From NCBI GenBank assembly GCA_946496415.1, contig CAMMGP010000094.1:1-5528 (forward strand): a stretch of 5,528 nucleotides of DNA, read 5' to 3'. Position 1 is the first letter of the stretch. Every line of letters begins with the position of its first letter. The DNA is from an uncultured Clostridia bacterium (GTDB lineage Bacteria > Bacillota > Clostridia > Christensenellales > Aristaeellaceae). The notes below the pieces were generated by a model. It saw only the letters and a list, made by a program, of their open reading frames with translations, did not search any database and had not been told where the DNA came from. A program made the translations under genes and the position numbers. Shown piece by piece: positions 1-5,528 of the stretch.

Positions 1-1908
1 GTCCAGGCTCCCGCGCAGGAAGTGGAAGTTCAGGCCACAGCCACCGCGCAGGCGGGAAACGCCGCCGCGGAAGCGCACGCGCAGGACGTGGACTTCGCGG
101 CCGTGGTTGACGCGGTCGCGCAGGATATTCCCGCAAGCGCGGCGGAAGAAGCGGCGGAGCCCGCGGATGCGCCCGATGATTACGATTACGATGAGGAATA
201 CGATGAGGACGTCGAGGACGACGGCGAAGAAGAAGCGGTCGATCCCAATCCCTTCGGTTCCATCCTTTCCTTCCTCTCCCGCTCGCGCGACGCCATCGGC
301 AGCCGCCTGCACCGCAAGCGCGCGGACGAGAACGAGGACTATGAGGATTACGACGACGAGGACGACGAAGACCTCGAGCCGGCCGATGAAGAAGTCGACG
401 CGCCCGCGCCGCAGATCGCGCCTGATACGGCAGAAGGCGCAAGTGCTTCCGCGGCGGAGGACGCGCCCGCTGATGTGGACGAGATGTTCGATATTCCCGA
501 ATCCTCCGAACCTGAGCTTCGGGCATCCGATGCGGACGAGGAAGAGGGCGACATGCTCGACGAAGAAGACGATGAAGACACCGAAGAGGATGACGAGGAG
601 GAAGACGCCTCCGAAAGCGGCCTGACGCGCTTTTTGCACCTGTTCATCGATCACGCTGACGACGATGACGACGATGACGAAGAGGACGAAGAGGAAGAGG
701 AGCAGAGCGAAGACGCTGCGAACGACTTCGAGGAAGATGACGATGAAGACGCTTTCATCGCCTATGTACAGCGCCTGCAGGCGGGAGGAGAGATCAGCAT
801 GGAAGAACCCCGCAAAACGGAAACCGTCGATACTGAAATGACGCAGCTGATGGCCGAGGGTCTGGGCGAGCGCACGCTTTCGCGCCGTGAGCGCCGCGAG
901 ATGCAAAAGCGCCAGGAAGCCGAGCAGGCGGCCGCCACCGCGGTTGACCACAGCGGCGAAGAGACGCCGGAAGAAGAGGGCGTAGACGAGCCGACGCGCG
1001 AGTTCATGCCCATTTCCCGCGAGCGCGCTTCCATGGCGTCCCGGAACATCGAGCCGCCCGTTTCCCTCTTCAGCGACGAGGATGAGGAAGAGGAAACGGA
1101 GGAAGAAACGATCGAGCCGCCCATCTCCCGCCGCGCGCAGCGCCGCGCCGAAAAGGCCCGCCGCCTCGCCGAGGAGGAAGAGGACGACTACGACGAGGAC
1201 GAAGAAGACGACGGTTACGACGACGCAGACGAAGAAGACGAGGACGATTACGACGAGGAGCCGAAGAAGAAGCGTTCGTCCCGTCGTTCCCGCCGCTCCC
1301 GCCGCGACGATTACGACGACGAAGAAGACGACTACGACGAGGATGACGAGGACGATTACGACGAGGACGAGGATGACGAGGACGATTACGACGAGCCCGC
1401 CCGTTCCCGCCGCGGCCATCATCGCCGTCATTCCCACCGCGACGATTACGACGACTACGACGAAGACGATTACGACGACTACGACGACGAGGACGACTAC
1501 GACGATTACGACGAGGATCGCCGTTCCTTCGGCCACTATCTGCTCGGTTTCTTCAAGACCGTATTCTGGATCCTGCTCGTTCTCATCATCGTCCTTGTGG
1601 GCATGAACTTGCTGCACTATACGGGCGCGATAGACATCAGCGGCGTGCGCGATACCGTGGAGGGCTGGTCTCCCTCGCTGAGCAATCTGCTGTTCGTGAC
1701 CGTTGAGGACAGCGAAGCGCCCGAGGACGCCCTGCCGGAGGACGGCGCGGCGAACGACGGCGACGCTGCCAGCGCCATCGAACCGGAAAGCGACGCCCAG
1801 ACGGACGCGATTCTGCCCGACGACGGCGCGCTGAACGAGGCGGATGCCTCTCAGACGGATACGGGCGATACGCAGTCCGGTTTGGCGCCAGTCGCGCCGG
1901 CAGCCTGA
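1..1908 (+). CDS. Acidic, tyrosine-rich, low-complexity single-pass membrane protein (5' partial, unknown function)
   Basis: I do not recognise this family. The frame is open from base 1, and codons before the first possible start (GTG at 22) have the same Ala/Glu/Gln/Val composition, so the gene most likely begins upstream; 635 codons are visible, ending in TGA at 1906-1908. Residues are numbered from base 1. Residues 1-510 are dominated by Asp/Glu runs, with short hydrophobic islands near 84-103, 207-218 and 250-260. Arg/Lys-rich, probably helical stretches lie near 290-315 and 375-390. Residues 391-505 are D/E/Y repeats split by two basic blocks (about 421-436 and 466-480). One transmembrane helix lies at about 516-540 (core VFWILLVLIIVLVGM), with Arg/His/Lys on its N-terminal side, so the acidic part should be cytoplasmic. 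About 95 disordered Ala/Asp/Glu/Ser/Thr-rich residues should lie outside. No enzyme motif or signal peptide is visible, though the true N-terminus is missing. A scaffold, ion-binding or condensate-forming role is only a guess. Confidence 0.85.
   Translation, partial: VQAPAQEVEVQATATAQAGNAAAEAHAQDVDFAAVVDAVAQDIPASAAEEAAEPADAPDDYDYDEEYDEDVEDDGEEEAVDPNPFGSILSFLSRSRDAIGSRLHRKRADENEDYEDYDDEDDEDLEPADEEVDAPAPQIAPDTAEGASASAAEDAPADVDEMFDIPESSEPELRASDADEEEGDMLDEEDDEDTEEDDEEEDASESGLTRFLHLFIDHADDDDDDDEEDEEEEEQSEDAANDFEEDDDEDAFIAYVQRLQAGGEISMEEPRKTETVDTEMTQLMAEGLGERTLSRRERREMQKRQEAEQAAATAVDHSGEETPEEEGVDEPTREFMPISRERASMASRNIEPPVSLFSDEDEEEETEEETIEPPISRRAQRRAEKARRLAEEEEDDYDEDEEDDGYDDADEEDEDDYDEEPKKKRSSRRSRRSRRDDYDDEEDDYDEDDEDDYDEDEDDEDDYDEPARSRRGHHRRHSHRDDYDDYDEDDYDDYDDEDDYDDYDEDRRSFGHYLLGFFKTVFWILLVLIIVLVGMNLLHYTGAIDISGVRDTVEGWSPSLSNLLFVTVEDSEAPEDALPEDGAANDGDAASAIEPESDAQTDAILPDDGALNEADASQTDTGDTQSGLAPVAPAA
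1336..1395 (+). repeat. Two perfect tandem copies of a 30-bp unit inside the acidic gene
   Basis: Bases 1336-1365 and 1366-1395 are identical by direct comparison, and each encodes DEDDEDDYDE. The last 21 bases of the unit also occur once at 1237-1257. The unit is 10 codons long, so gain or loss of a copy would keep the reading frame. Identity at third codon positions points to recent duplication rather than selection on protein composition alone. Confidence 0.9.
1441..1515 (+). repeat. Three-copy 24-bp tandem repeat encoding DDYDDYD(E/D)
   Basis: Units lie at 1441-1464, 1465-1488 and 1492-1515, with one extra GAG codon at 1489-1491 between the second and third. The first two differ only at their last base. 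The third differs mainly by C/T changes at the wobble positions of Asp and Tyr codons. The encoded octapeptide is DDYDDYDE or DDYDDYDD. The array ends just before the Arg-Arg and hydrophobic segment that leads into the transmembrane helix. Confidence 0.88.
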
Positions 1909-1921
1909 GGTTTTTTCCATC

Positions 1922-1967
1922 AGGCGGGTCATCATTGCACACAGCTTTGGCGACTCGCCTTTTTCTT
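1922..1967 (+). terminator. Probable rho-independent terminator after the acidic membrane protein gene
   Basis: AGGCGGGTC at 1922-1930 pairs with GACTCGCCT at 1952-1960, giving a 9-bp stem with one G-U pair. The top strand then reads TTTTTCTT (1960-1967). The 21-nt loop is longer than usual, which weakens the call. It sits 13 nt after the TGA of the upstream gene and about 50 nt before the next start codon, where a terminator between two transcription units is expected. There is no matching A-run upstream of the stem, so it would act on + strand transcripts only. Confidence 0.65.
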
Positions 1968-2001
1968 AGCGCGCTTTCGCGGGCGGCGGTGCCCGAAGGA
2001 C

Positions 2002-2010
2002 GGAGAAGGG
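2002..2010 (+). promoter_or_regulatory. Ribosome binding site for the beta-propeller gene
   Basis: The purine-rich GGAGAAGGG ends 4 nt before the ATG at 2015; its GGAG core (2002-2005) is 9 nt from the ATG, a normal spacing. It supports 2015 as the start. I see no convincing -35/-10 promoter in the 106-nt gap before this gene, so its promoter is not placed. Confidence 0.7.
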
Positions 2011-2014
2011 AAGC

Positions 2015-3787
2015 ATGGCGAACGCGAAAAAGCGGCCGCGCAAAAAGCAGCAGCCGCGCAAAAAAGTCTCCATCGGCATTGTGGTGTTTTTGGGCCTCGC
2101 GGCGGCGCTTGTGGTGCTCCTGGCGTTTTTGATCCACGCCCTCGTGGCCGGCGGCGACCGGGAAACCACCGCCACGCCCGCATCCTCCCCCGCCGCCTCG
2201 AACGCGCCCTTTGAGGCCGTCGACGCGGATGCCGGCCTTGCCGCCGCGTCTACCCTGACGCCCGCGCCGACAGCAGGCCCTGGGCACTACCCGGCGCAGG
2301 CTGCGCCGGACACGCTGGAAAAACTGGGGCTGGAGAGCGTCGCTCTGGAAAGTGGCCAGCGCGTGGACAGCTACGCGCGCACGCCCGCCATCCACATGGG
2401 GCTTTCCGGCGAATATGCCTCCATCGAGGGCGTGACCACCTTCCGCGGCAACAACTACCGCGACAGCGCCGCTTGCGGAAGCATTCCCAACGATCCGGAG
2501 GAACTGGAGATCGTCTGGAGCGTCGCTATCGGCCAGATCGATGACTGGGACGGCGTTGGCTGGACGGGCCAATGCGCCATCGTGCGCTGGCCGGAAGAGA
2601 CGGTGCGCACCATGAACGTGCGCGAAGAAAAGCAGGGCGGGCCGCTGACGGAGGTCATCTATGCCACGCTGGACGGCCGCATCTACTTCCTCGACCTCTA
2701 CGACGGGCAGGCGACGCGACCGGCCATCAACGTCGGCGCGCCCATCAAGGGCAGCGTCACCGTCGATCCGCGCGGCTATCCCCTGCTCTATGTCGGGCAG
2801 GGCATCCCGGAAGTGAACGGCCATTCGGTGGACATCGGCACGCGCATCTTCAGCCTCATCGACCAGAGCCTGCTCTTCTTCCTCGACGGCGACGATCCCT
2901 TCGCCCAGCGCTCGTGGTACGCCTTTGACGCCGCGCCGCTCGTGGACGGCGAAACGGACACCATGCTGCAGGTGGGCGAAAACGCCATCCTCTATCTGGT
3001 CAAGCTGAACACGGACTATGATCCCGCCGCCGGCACGATCTCCATCGCCCCGCAGGTGGATCGCTACGTGTTCCGCTCAGCCATCTCCGATCAGCCGGGC
3101 ATGGAGAATTCCATCGCCGTCTACGATCACTACGGGTATTTTATCGACAACTCCGGTCTTTTGCAGTGCGTGGATCTCAACACGCTCGCCTGCGTCTGGG
3201 CGGGCGATGTGGGCGACGATACGGACGCCACCATCGTCCTTGAAGAGGAGGCCGGCGGCACAGTGGCGCTGTATACCGCCACGGAATTTGAGCACAGCGC
3301 CTCCAGCGACGAAAACGCCTATCTGCGCAAGATCGACGCCCTTACGGGGCAAATGCTCTGGAAACTGCCGGTGAAGGTGTATACCTCGCCGGACAACGAG
3401 GGCGGCTCCTTCGCCACCCCTGCGCTGGGCAAGGGAGACCTTGGCGATTTGGTGTTCGCCCACATGACGCGCACGCCGGGCGACGGCGCTACGCTGCTGG
3501 CTGTGGACAAGGAAAGCGGCGAGGTGGTCTGGCGCGTGCCCATGGGCTCGGGCGGATGGTCGTCGCCGGTGTGCGTATACGACGAGAGCGGCAAGGGCTA
3601 TGTGCTGGTGGGCAGTTCCTCCGGCGCGCTGCGCATCTACGACGGGCGCACAGGGAACATCATCAGCATCTGCGATCTGGAAGGCAACATCGAGGGTTCG
3701 CCGGCCGTGTTCGAGGACATGCTCGTGGTCGGCACGCGAGGAAAGCGCATCTTTGGCGTGCGCATCAAAGGAGGGGACGGCGCATGA
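2015..3787 (+). CDS. Membrane-anchored PQQ-binding-like beta-propeller repeat protein (BamB-type fold)
   Basis: This 590-aa protein starts with a strongly basic tail (residues 1-17, many Lys/Arg), then one hydrophobic helix at about 18-45, which reads as an uncleaved signal anchor placing the rest outside the membrane. A Pro/Ala/Thr-rich linker (about 48-100) follows. The globular part opens with a TFRGNNYRDS motif (142-151), then has repeated beta-propeller blades. The clearest are ALTGQMLW (442-449), DKESGEVVW (498-506) and LRIYDGRTGN (from 539), the usual aromatic/Asp-x-x-(S/T)-G-x-x-x-W blade pattern of PQQ-like and BamB-type repeats. No quinoprotein dehydrogenase active site is evident, so a structural, binding or sensing role at the cell surface is more likely than catalysis; the ligand is unknown. 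Six cysteines (154, 187, 385, 393, 520, 553) are many for an exported Bacillota protein. The gene follows a probable terminator and overlaps glpK by 4 nt, so it looks like the first gene of the operon. Confidence 0.88.
   Translation: MANAKKRPRKKQQPRKKVSIGIVVFLGLAAALVVLLAFLIHALVAGGDRETTATPASSPAASNAPFEAVDADAGLAAASTLTPAPTAGPGHYPAQAAPDTLEKLGLESVALESGQRVDSYARTPAIHMGLSGEYASIEGVTTFRGNNYRDSAACGSIPNDPEELEIVWSVAIGQIDDWDGVGWTGQCAIVRWPEETVRTMNVREEKQGGPLTEVIYATLDGRIYFLDLYDGQATRPAINVGAPIKGSVTVDPRGYPLLYVGQGIPEVNGHSVDIGTRIFSLIDQSLLFFLDGDDPFAQRSWYAFDAAPLVDGETDTMLQVGENAILYLVKLNTDYDPAAGTISIAPQVDRYVFRSAISDQPGMENSIAVYDHYGYFIDNSGLLQCVDLNTLACVWAGDVGDDTDATIVLEEEAGGTVALYTATEFEHSASSDENAYLRKIDALTGQMLWKLPVKVYTSPDNEGGSFATPALGKGDLGDLVFAHMTRTPGDGATLLAVDKESGEVVWRVPMGSGGWSSPVCVYDESGKGYVLVGSSSGALRIYDGRTGNIISICDLEGNIEGSPAVFEDMLVVGTRGKRIFGVRIKGGDGA
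3767..3775 (+). promoter_or_regulatory. Strong Shine-Dalgarno sequence for glpK inside the end of the propeller gene
   Basis: AAAGGAGGG, close to the full anti-SD complement, lies 8 nt before the ATG at 3784. It fixes the glpK start and is embedded in the last codons of the preceding gene, which fits coupled translation of the two. Confidence 0.85.
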
Positions 3788-5271
3788 AGTACATACTGGC
3801 GCTCGATCAGGGGACGACCAGTTCCCGCGCGGTGCTCTTTGACGAAAAGGGCGCGCCGGTGGCCTCGCACGGCATCGAATTTCCCCAGCTCTATCCCAAA
3901 CCAGGCTGGGTCGAGCACCGGCCAGAGGACATCCTTAAAAGTCAGGTCGAAGCCGCGCGCGCGGCGGTGGAGAAAAGCGGCGTGCGCGTAAGCGAGATCG
4001 AGGCCGTTGGCATCACCAGCCAGCGCGAGACTACGCTTTTGTGGGAACGCGAGACGCAGAAGCCGCTCTACAACGCCATCGTCTGGCAATGCCGCCGCAC
4101 CGCGCCGCTCATCGAGCGCCTCAAGCGCGACGGTCTGGGCAACGTTGTGCGCGACCGCACGGGGCTGATTCCCGACGCCTATTTTTCCGGCACCAAATTG
4201 CAGTGGCTGCTGGATACGGTGCCGAACGCGCGCGACCGCGCTGAACGGGGCGAACTGTGCTTTGGCACGGTGGACAGTTTTCTGGCCAACCGCCTCTGCG
4301 CCGGGCATCCGCACGTGACCGATGCCACCAACGCCGCCCGCACCATGCTCTACAATATCTACGAGCACCGCTGGGACAATGTGCTTCTGCAGGCCATGGA
4401 CATTCCCGCGCAGGTGCTGCCCAAAGTGGTGGACACCTCCGGCGTGGTCGGCATGCTCGACAAGCGCGTGCTCGGGCGGGAGATCCCCGTGGCGGCGCTG
4501 GTGGGCGACCAGCAGGCGGCGCTCTTTGGCCACGGCTGCTTTGCCCCGGGCATGTCGAAAAACACCTATGGCACGGGCTGCTTTTTGCTGATGAACACGG
4601 GGCTGCACCCGGTCAAGTCCGTCAGCGATCTGATCACCACCATTGCCTGGCAACTCGACGGGCAGGCGCGCTACGCATTGGAGGGCAGCGTGTTCGTGGC
4701 CGGGGCGGTGGTCAAGTGGCTGCGCGACGAGATGGGCCTGATCGCTTCTGCCGCGGAATCCGAGGCGCTGGCTTCCTCCATCGCCGACAACGGCAATGTC
4801 TACTTCGTGCCCGCCTTCACCGGACTGGGCGCGCCGCACTGGGACATGTACAGCCGCGGCACCATCGTCGGCCTCACGCGCGGCACGGGCAAAGCGCACA
4901 TCGTCCGCGCGGCGCTGGAGGCCATCGCCTACCAGTCCGCGGACGTGCTCGAGGCCATGAGCCGCGACAGTTCCACGCGCCTGAACGTGTTGCACGTGGA
5001 CGGCGGGGCGAGCGCCAACGACTTTCTCATGCAGTTTCAGGCCGATATACTCGGCACGCGCGTGCAGCGCCCCGCGGTCATCGAATCCACGGCGCTGGGC
5101 GCGGCGATGCTGGCCGGGCGCGCCGTGGGACTTTGGAGCGACGAACAGCTGCGCGGTCTGGGCGAGAGCGAGCGCGAATTCGCGCCCAATATGGACGAGG
5201 CCACCCGCCGCCATCTGCTGCGCCAGTGGCACCGCGCCGTAGAAAAGAGCAGCGGCTGGGAGGAAGCGTAA
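3784..5271 (+). CDS. glpK: Glycerol kinase (EC 2.7.1.30), FGGY carbohydrate kinase family
   Basis: Catalyses ATP-dependent phosphorylation of glycerol to sn-glycerol 3-phosphate in the cytoplasm, for glycerol use or lipid precursor supply. The 495-aa length matches the family (about 500). Visible signatures are the N-terminal phosphate loop DQGTTSSRA (8-16), glycerol-binding SQRETT (Arg81, Glu82), Trp101 in IVWQCRR, Tyr133 in DAYFSGTK, catalytic Asp242 in GDQQAALFG, YGTGCF (262-267), VPAFTGLGAPHW (342-353) and the nucleotide-binding DGGASAND (406-413). Both FGGY domains are complete with no frameshift. The ATG at 3784 is chosen because it has a strong SD and gives the canonical N-terminus; an in-frame extension back to 3556 would only read through the propeller gene. 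The start overlaps the upstream stop as ATGA. At the site where many Bacillota GlpKs carry the HPr-phosphorylated His (HFYG before the PIAG strand), this protein reads RVLG (Arg228), so PTS activation is not expected. No glpF, glpD or glpP is visible next to it. Confidence 0.96.
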   Translation: MKYILALDQGTTSSRAVLFDEKGAPVASHGIEFPQLYPKPGWVEHRPEDILKSQVEAARAAVEKSGVRVSEIEAVGITSQRETTLLWERETQKPLYNAIVWQCRRTAPLIERLKRDGLGNVVRDRTGLIPDAYFSGTKLQWLLDTVPNARDRAERGELCFGTVDSFLANRLCAGHPHVTDATNAARTMLYNIYEHRWDNVLLQAMDIPAQVLPKVVDTSGVVGMLDKRVLGREIPVAALVGDQQAALFGHGCFAPGMSKNTYGTGCFLLMNTGLHPVKSVSDLITTIAWQLDGQARYALEGSVFVAGAVVKWLRDEMGLIASAAESEALASSIADNGNVYFVPAFTGLGAPHWDMYSRGTIVGLTRGTGKAHIVRAALEAIAYQSADVLEAMSRDSSTRLNVLHVDGGASANDFLMQFQADILGTRVQRPAVIESTALGAAMLAGRAVGLWSDEQLRGLGESEREFAPNMDEATRRHLLRQWHRAVEKSSGWEEA

Positions 5272-5277
5272 AGGGCC

Positions 5278-5528
5278 ATGAGAGAAGACCGCTACGACGA
5301 CCCGGCGTTTTTTGCCAAGTACAGCCAGATGCCGCGCTCGCAGTATGGCCTGGAGGCGGCGGGCGAATGGGAGACGCTGCGCACGCTGCTGCCCGACTTT
5401 GCCGGCCGGCGCGTGCTCGACCTCGGCTGCGGCTACGGCTGGCACTGTCTCTACGCATTGGAGCACGGCGCGGCGGCGGTGACGGGCGTGGACATCTCCG
5501 AAAAGATGCTCGCCGTGGCGCGGGAAAA
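5278..5528 (+). CDS. Class I SAM-dependent methyltransferase (3' partial)
   Basis: The first 83 codons are visible before the window ends. Motif I of Rossmann-fold methyltransferases is clear (VLDLGCGYGWH, residues 46-56), followed by the post-I acidic residue in VTGVDISEKML (Asp72), which binds the SAM ribose. The N-terminal stretch FFAKYSQMPRS (11-21) and the EAAGEW/LLPDF segment resemble a widespread bacterial methyltransferase family of roughly 240-250 aa; the substrate is unknown. The ATG lies 6 nt after the glpK TAA, so it is probably cotranscribed. AAAGGG (5270-5275) is only 2 nt from the ATG, while GGGAGGA (5258-5264), inside the end of glpK, is 13 nt away; either may serve, neither at ideal spacing. 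The acceptor-determining C-terminal half is outside the window. Confidence 0.88.
   Translation, partial: MREDRYDDPAFFAKYSQMPRSQYGLEAAGEWETLRTLLPDFAGRRVLDLGCGYGWHCLYALEHGAAAVTGVDISEKMLAVARE

Noticed and set aside
22..24. GTG at 22 as the start of the acidic protein gene
   Set aside because: The frame continues unbroken to base 1 with the same composition, and no Shine-Dalgarno sequence is seen in the 21 bases before it. A start outside the window is more likely.
348..1606. Ser-rich minus-strand frames and Thr/Arg-rich plus-strand frames over the acidic repeats
   Set aside because: They are the direct consequence of reading GAC/GAG/TAC repeats in other frames or in reverse, and have no plausible start signals.
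1885..1916. GGCGC/GCGCC hairpin followed by six T as a terminator inside the end of the acidic gene
   Set aside because: The stem is only 5 bp and about 15 nt of unpaired sequence separates it from the T-run; the hairpin at 1922-1960 is a better candidate.
1931..1975. TTGCAC near 1936 as a -35 promoter element for the propeller operon
   Set aside because: It is a weak match, lies in the terminator loop, and no -10-like TATAAT sequence follows at the right distance.
1637..2824. 395-codon open frame on the minus strand across the acidic gene end, the intergenic gap and the propeller gene
   Set aside because: It crosses the probable terminator and overlaps two better supported genes. Its composition (Arg/Ala/Gly/Pro-rich, no motif) is that of a shadow frame.
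3556..3783. N-terminal extension of glycerol kinase upstream of 3784
   Set aside because: It overlaps the propeller coding sequence in another frame, has no kinase similarity, and the canonical GlpK N-terminus begins exactly at the ATG with a strong SD.
4671..5463. 13-bp exact repeat CTACGCATTGGAG at 4671-4683 and 5451-5463
   Set aside because: Both copies encode Tyr-Ala-Leu-Glu in unrelated proteins in a compositionally biased genome; coincidence is the simplest reading.
3637..5466. 609-codon open frame on the minus strand across glpK
   Set aside because: It is antisense to an intact glycerol kinase with all motifs in place. Its product is Ala/Arg/His-rich with no recognisable domain, as expected from the opposite strand of GC-rich coding DNA.

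Overview
The window is GC-rich and every supported gene is on the + strand. Strong Shine-Dalgarno sequences, tight 4-6 nt gene junctions, an N-terminally anchored PQQ-like beta-propeller and a bacterial glycerol kinase suggest a high-GC member of the Bacillota (Clostridia-like, perhaps gut-associated). This placement is an inference from gene style; there is no rRNA or other marker gene.

Bases 1-1908 hold the 3' part of a gene whose start lies before the window. It encodes a very acidic, tyrosine-punctuated, mostly disordered protein with basic islands, one transmembrane helix near the C-terminus and a short extracytoplasmic tail. I do not recognise the family. Part of the acidic region is built from perfect or near-perfect tandem DNA repeats. 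A hairpin followed by a T-run (1922-1967) lies in the 106-nt gap after it and probably ends this transcript.

Bases 2015 to the right edge look like one operon of three genes. The first is a membrane-anchored PQQ-like (BamB-type) beta-propeller protein of 590 aa. The second is a complete glycerol kinase of 495 aa (glpK), whose ATG overlaps the propeller stop codon by 4 nt. The third is the first 83 codons of a class I SAM-dependent methyltransferase, 6 nt after glpK and cut by the window edge. The glycerol kinase has all the catalytic signatures I looked for, but lacks the histidine that HPr phosphorylates in many Bacillota homologues. No glycerol facilitator or glycerol-3-phosphate dehydrogenase gene is visible beside it.

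There are no RNA genes, CRISPR arrays, insertion sequences or phage genes that I can see. The least explained item is the acidic/tyrosine-rich membrane protein; the rest is ordinary metabolic and envelope content in a somewhat unusual arrangement.
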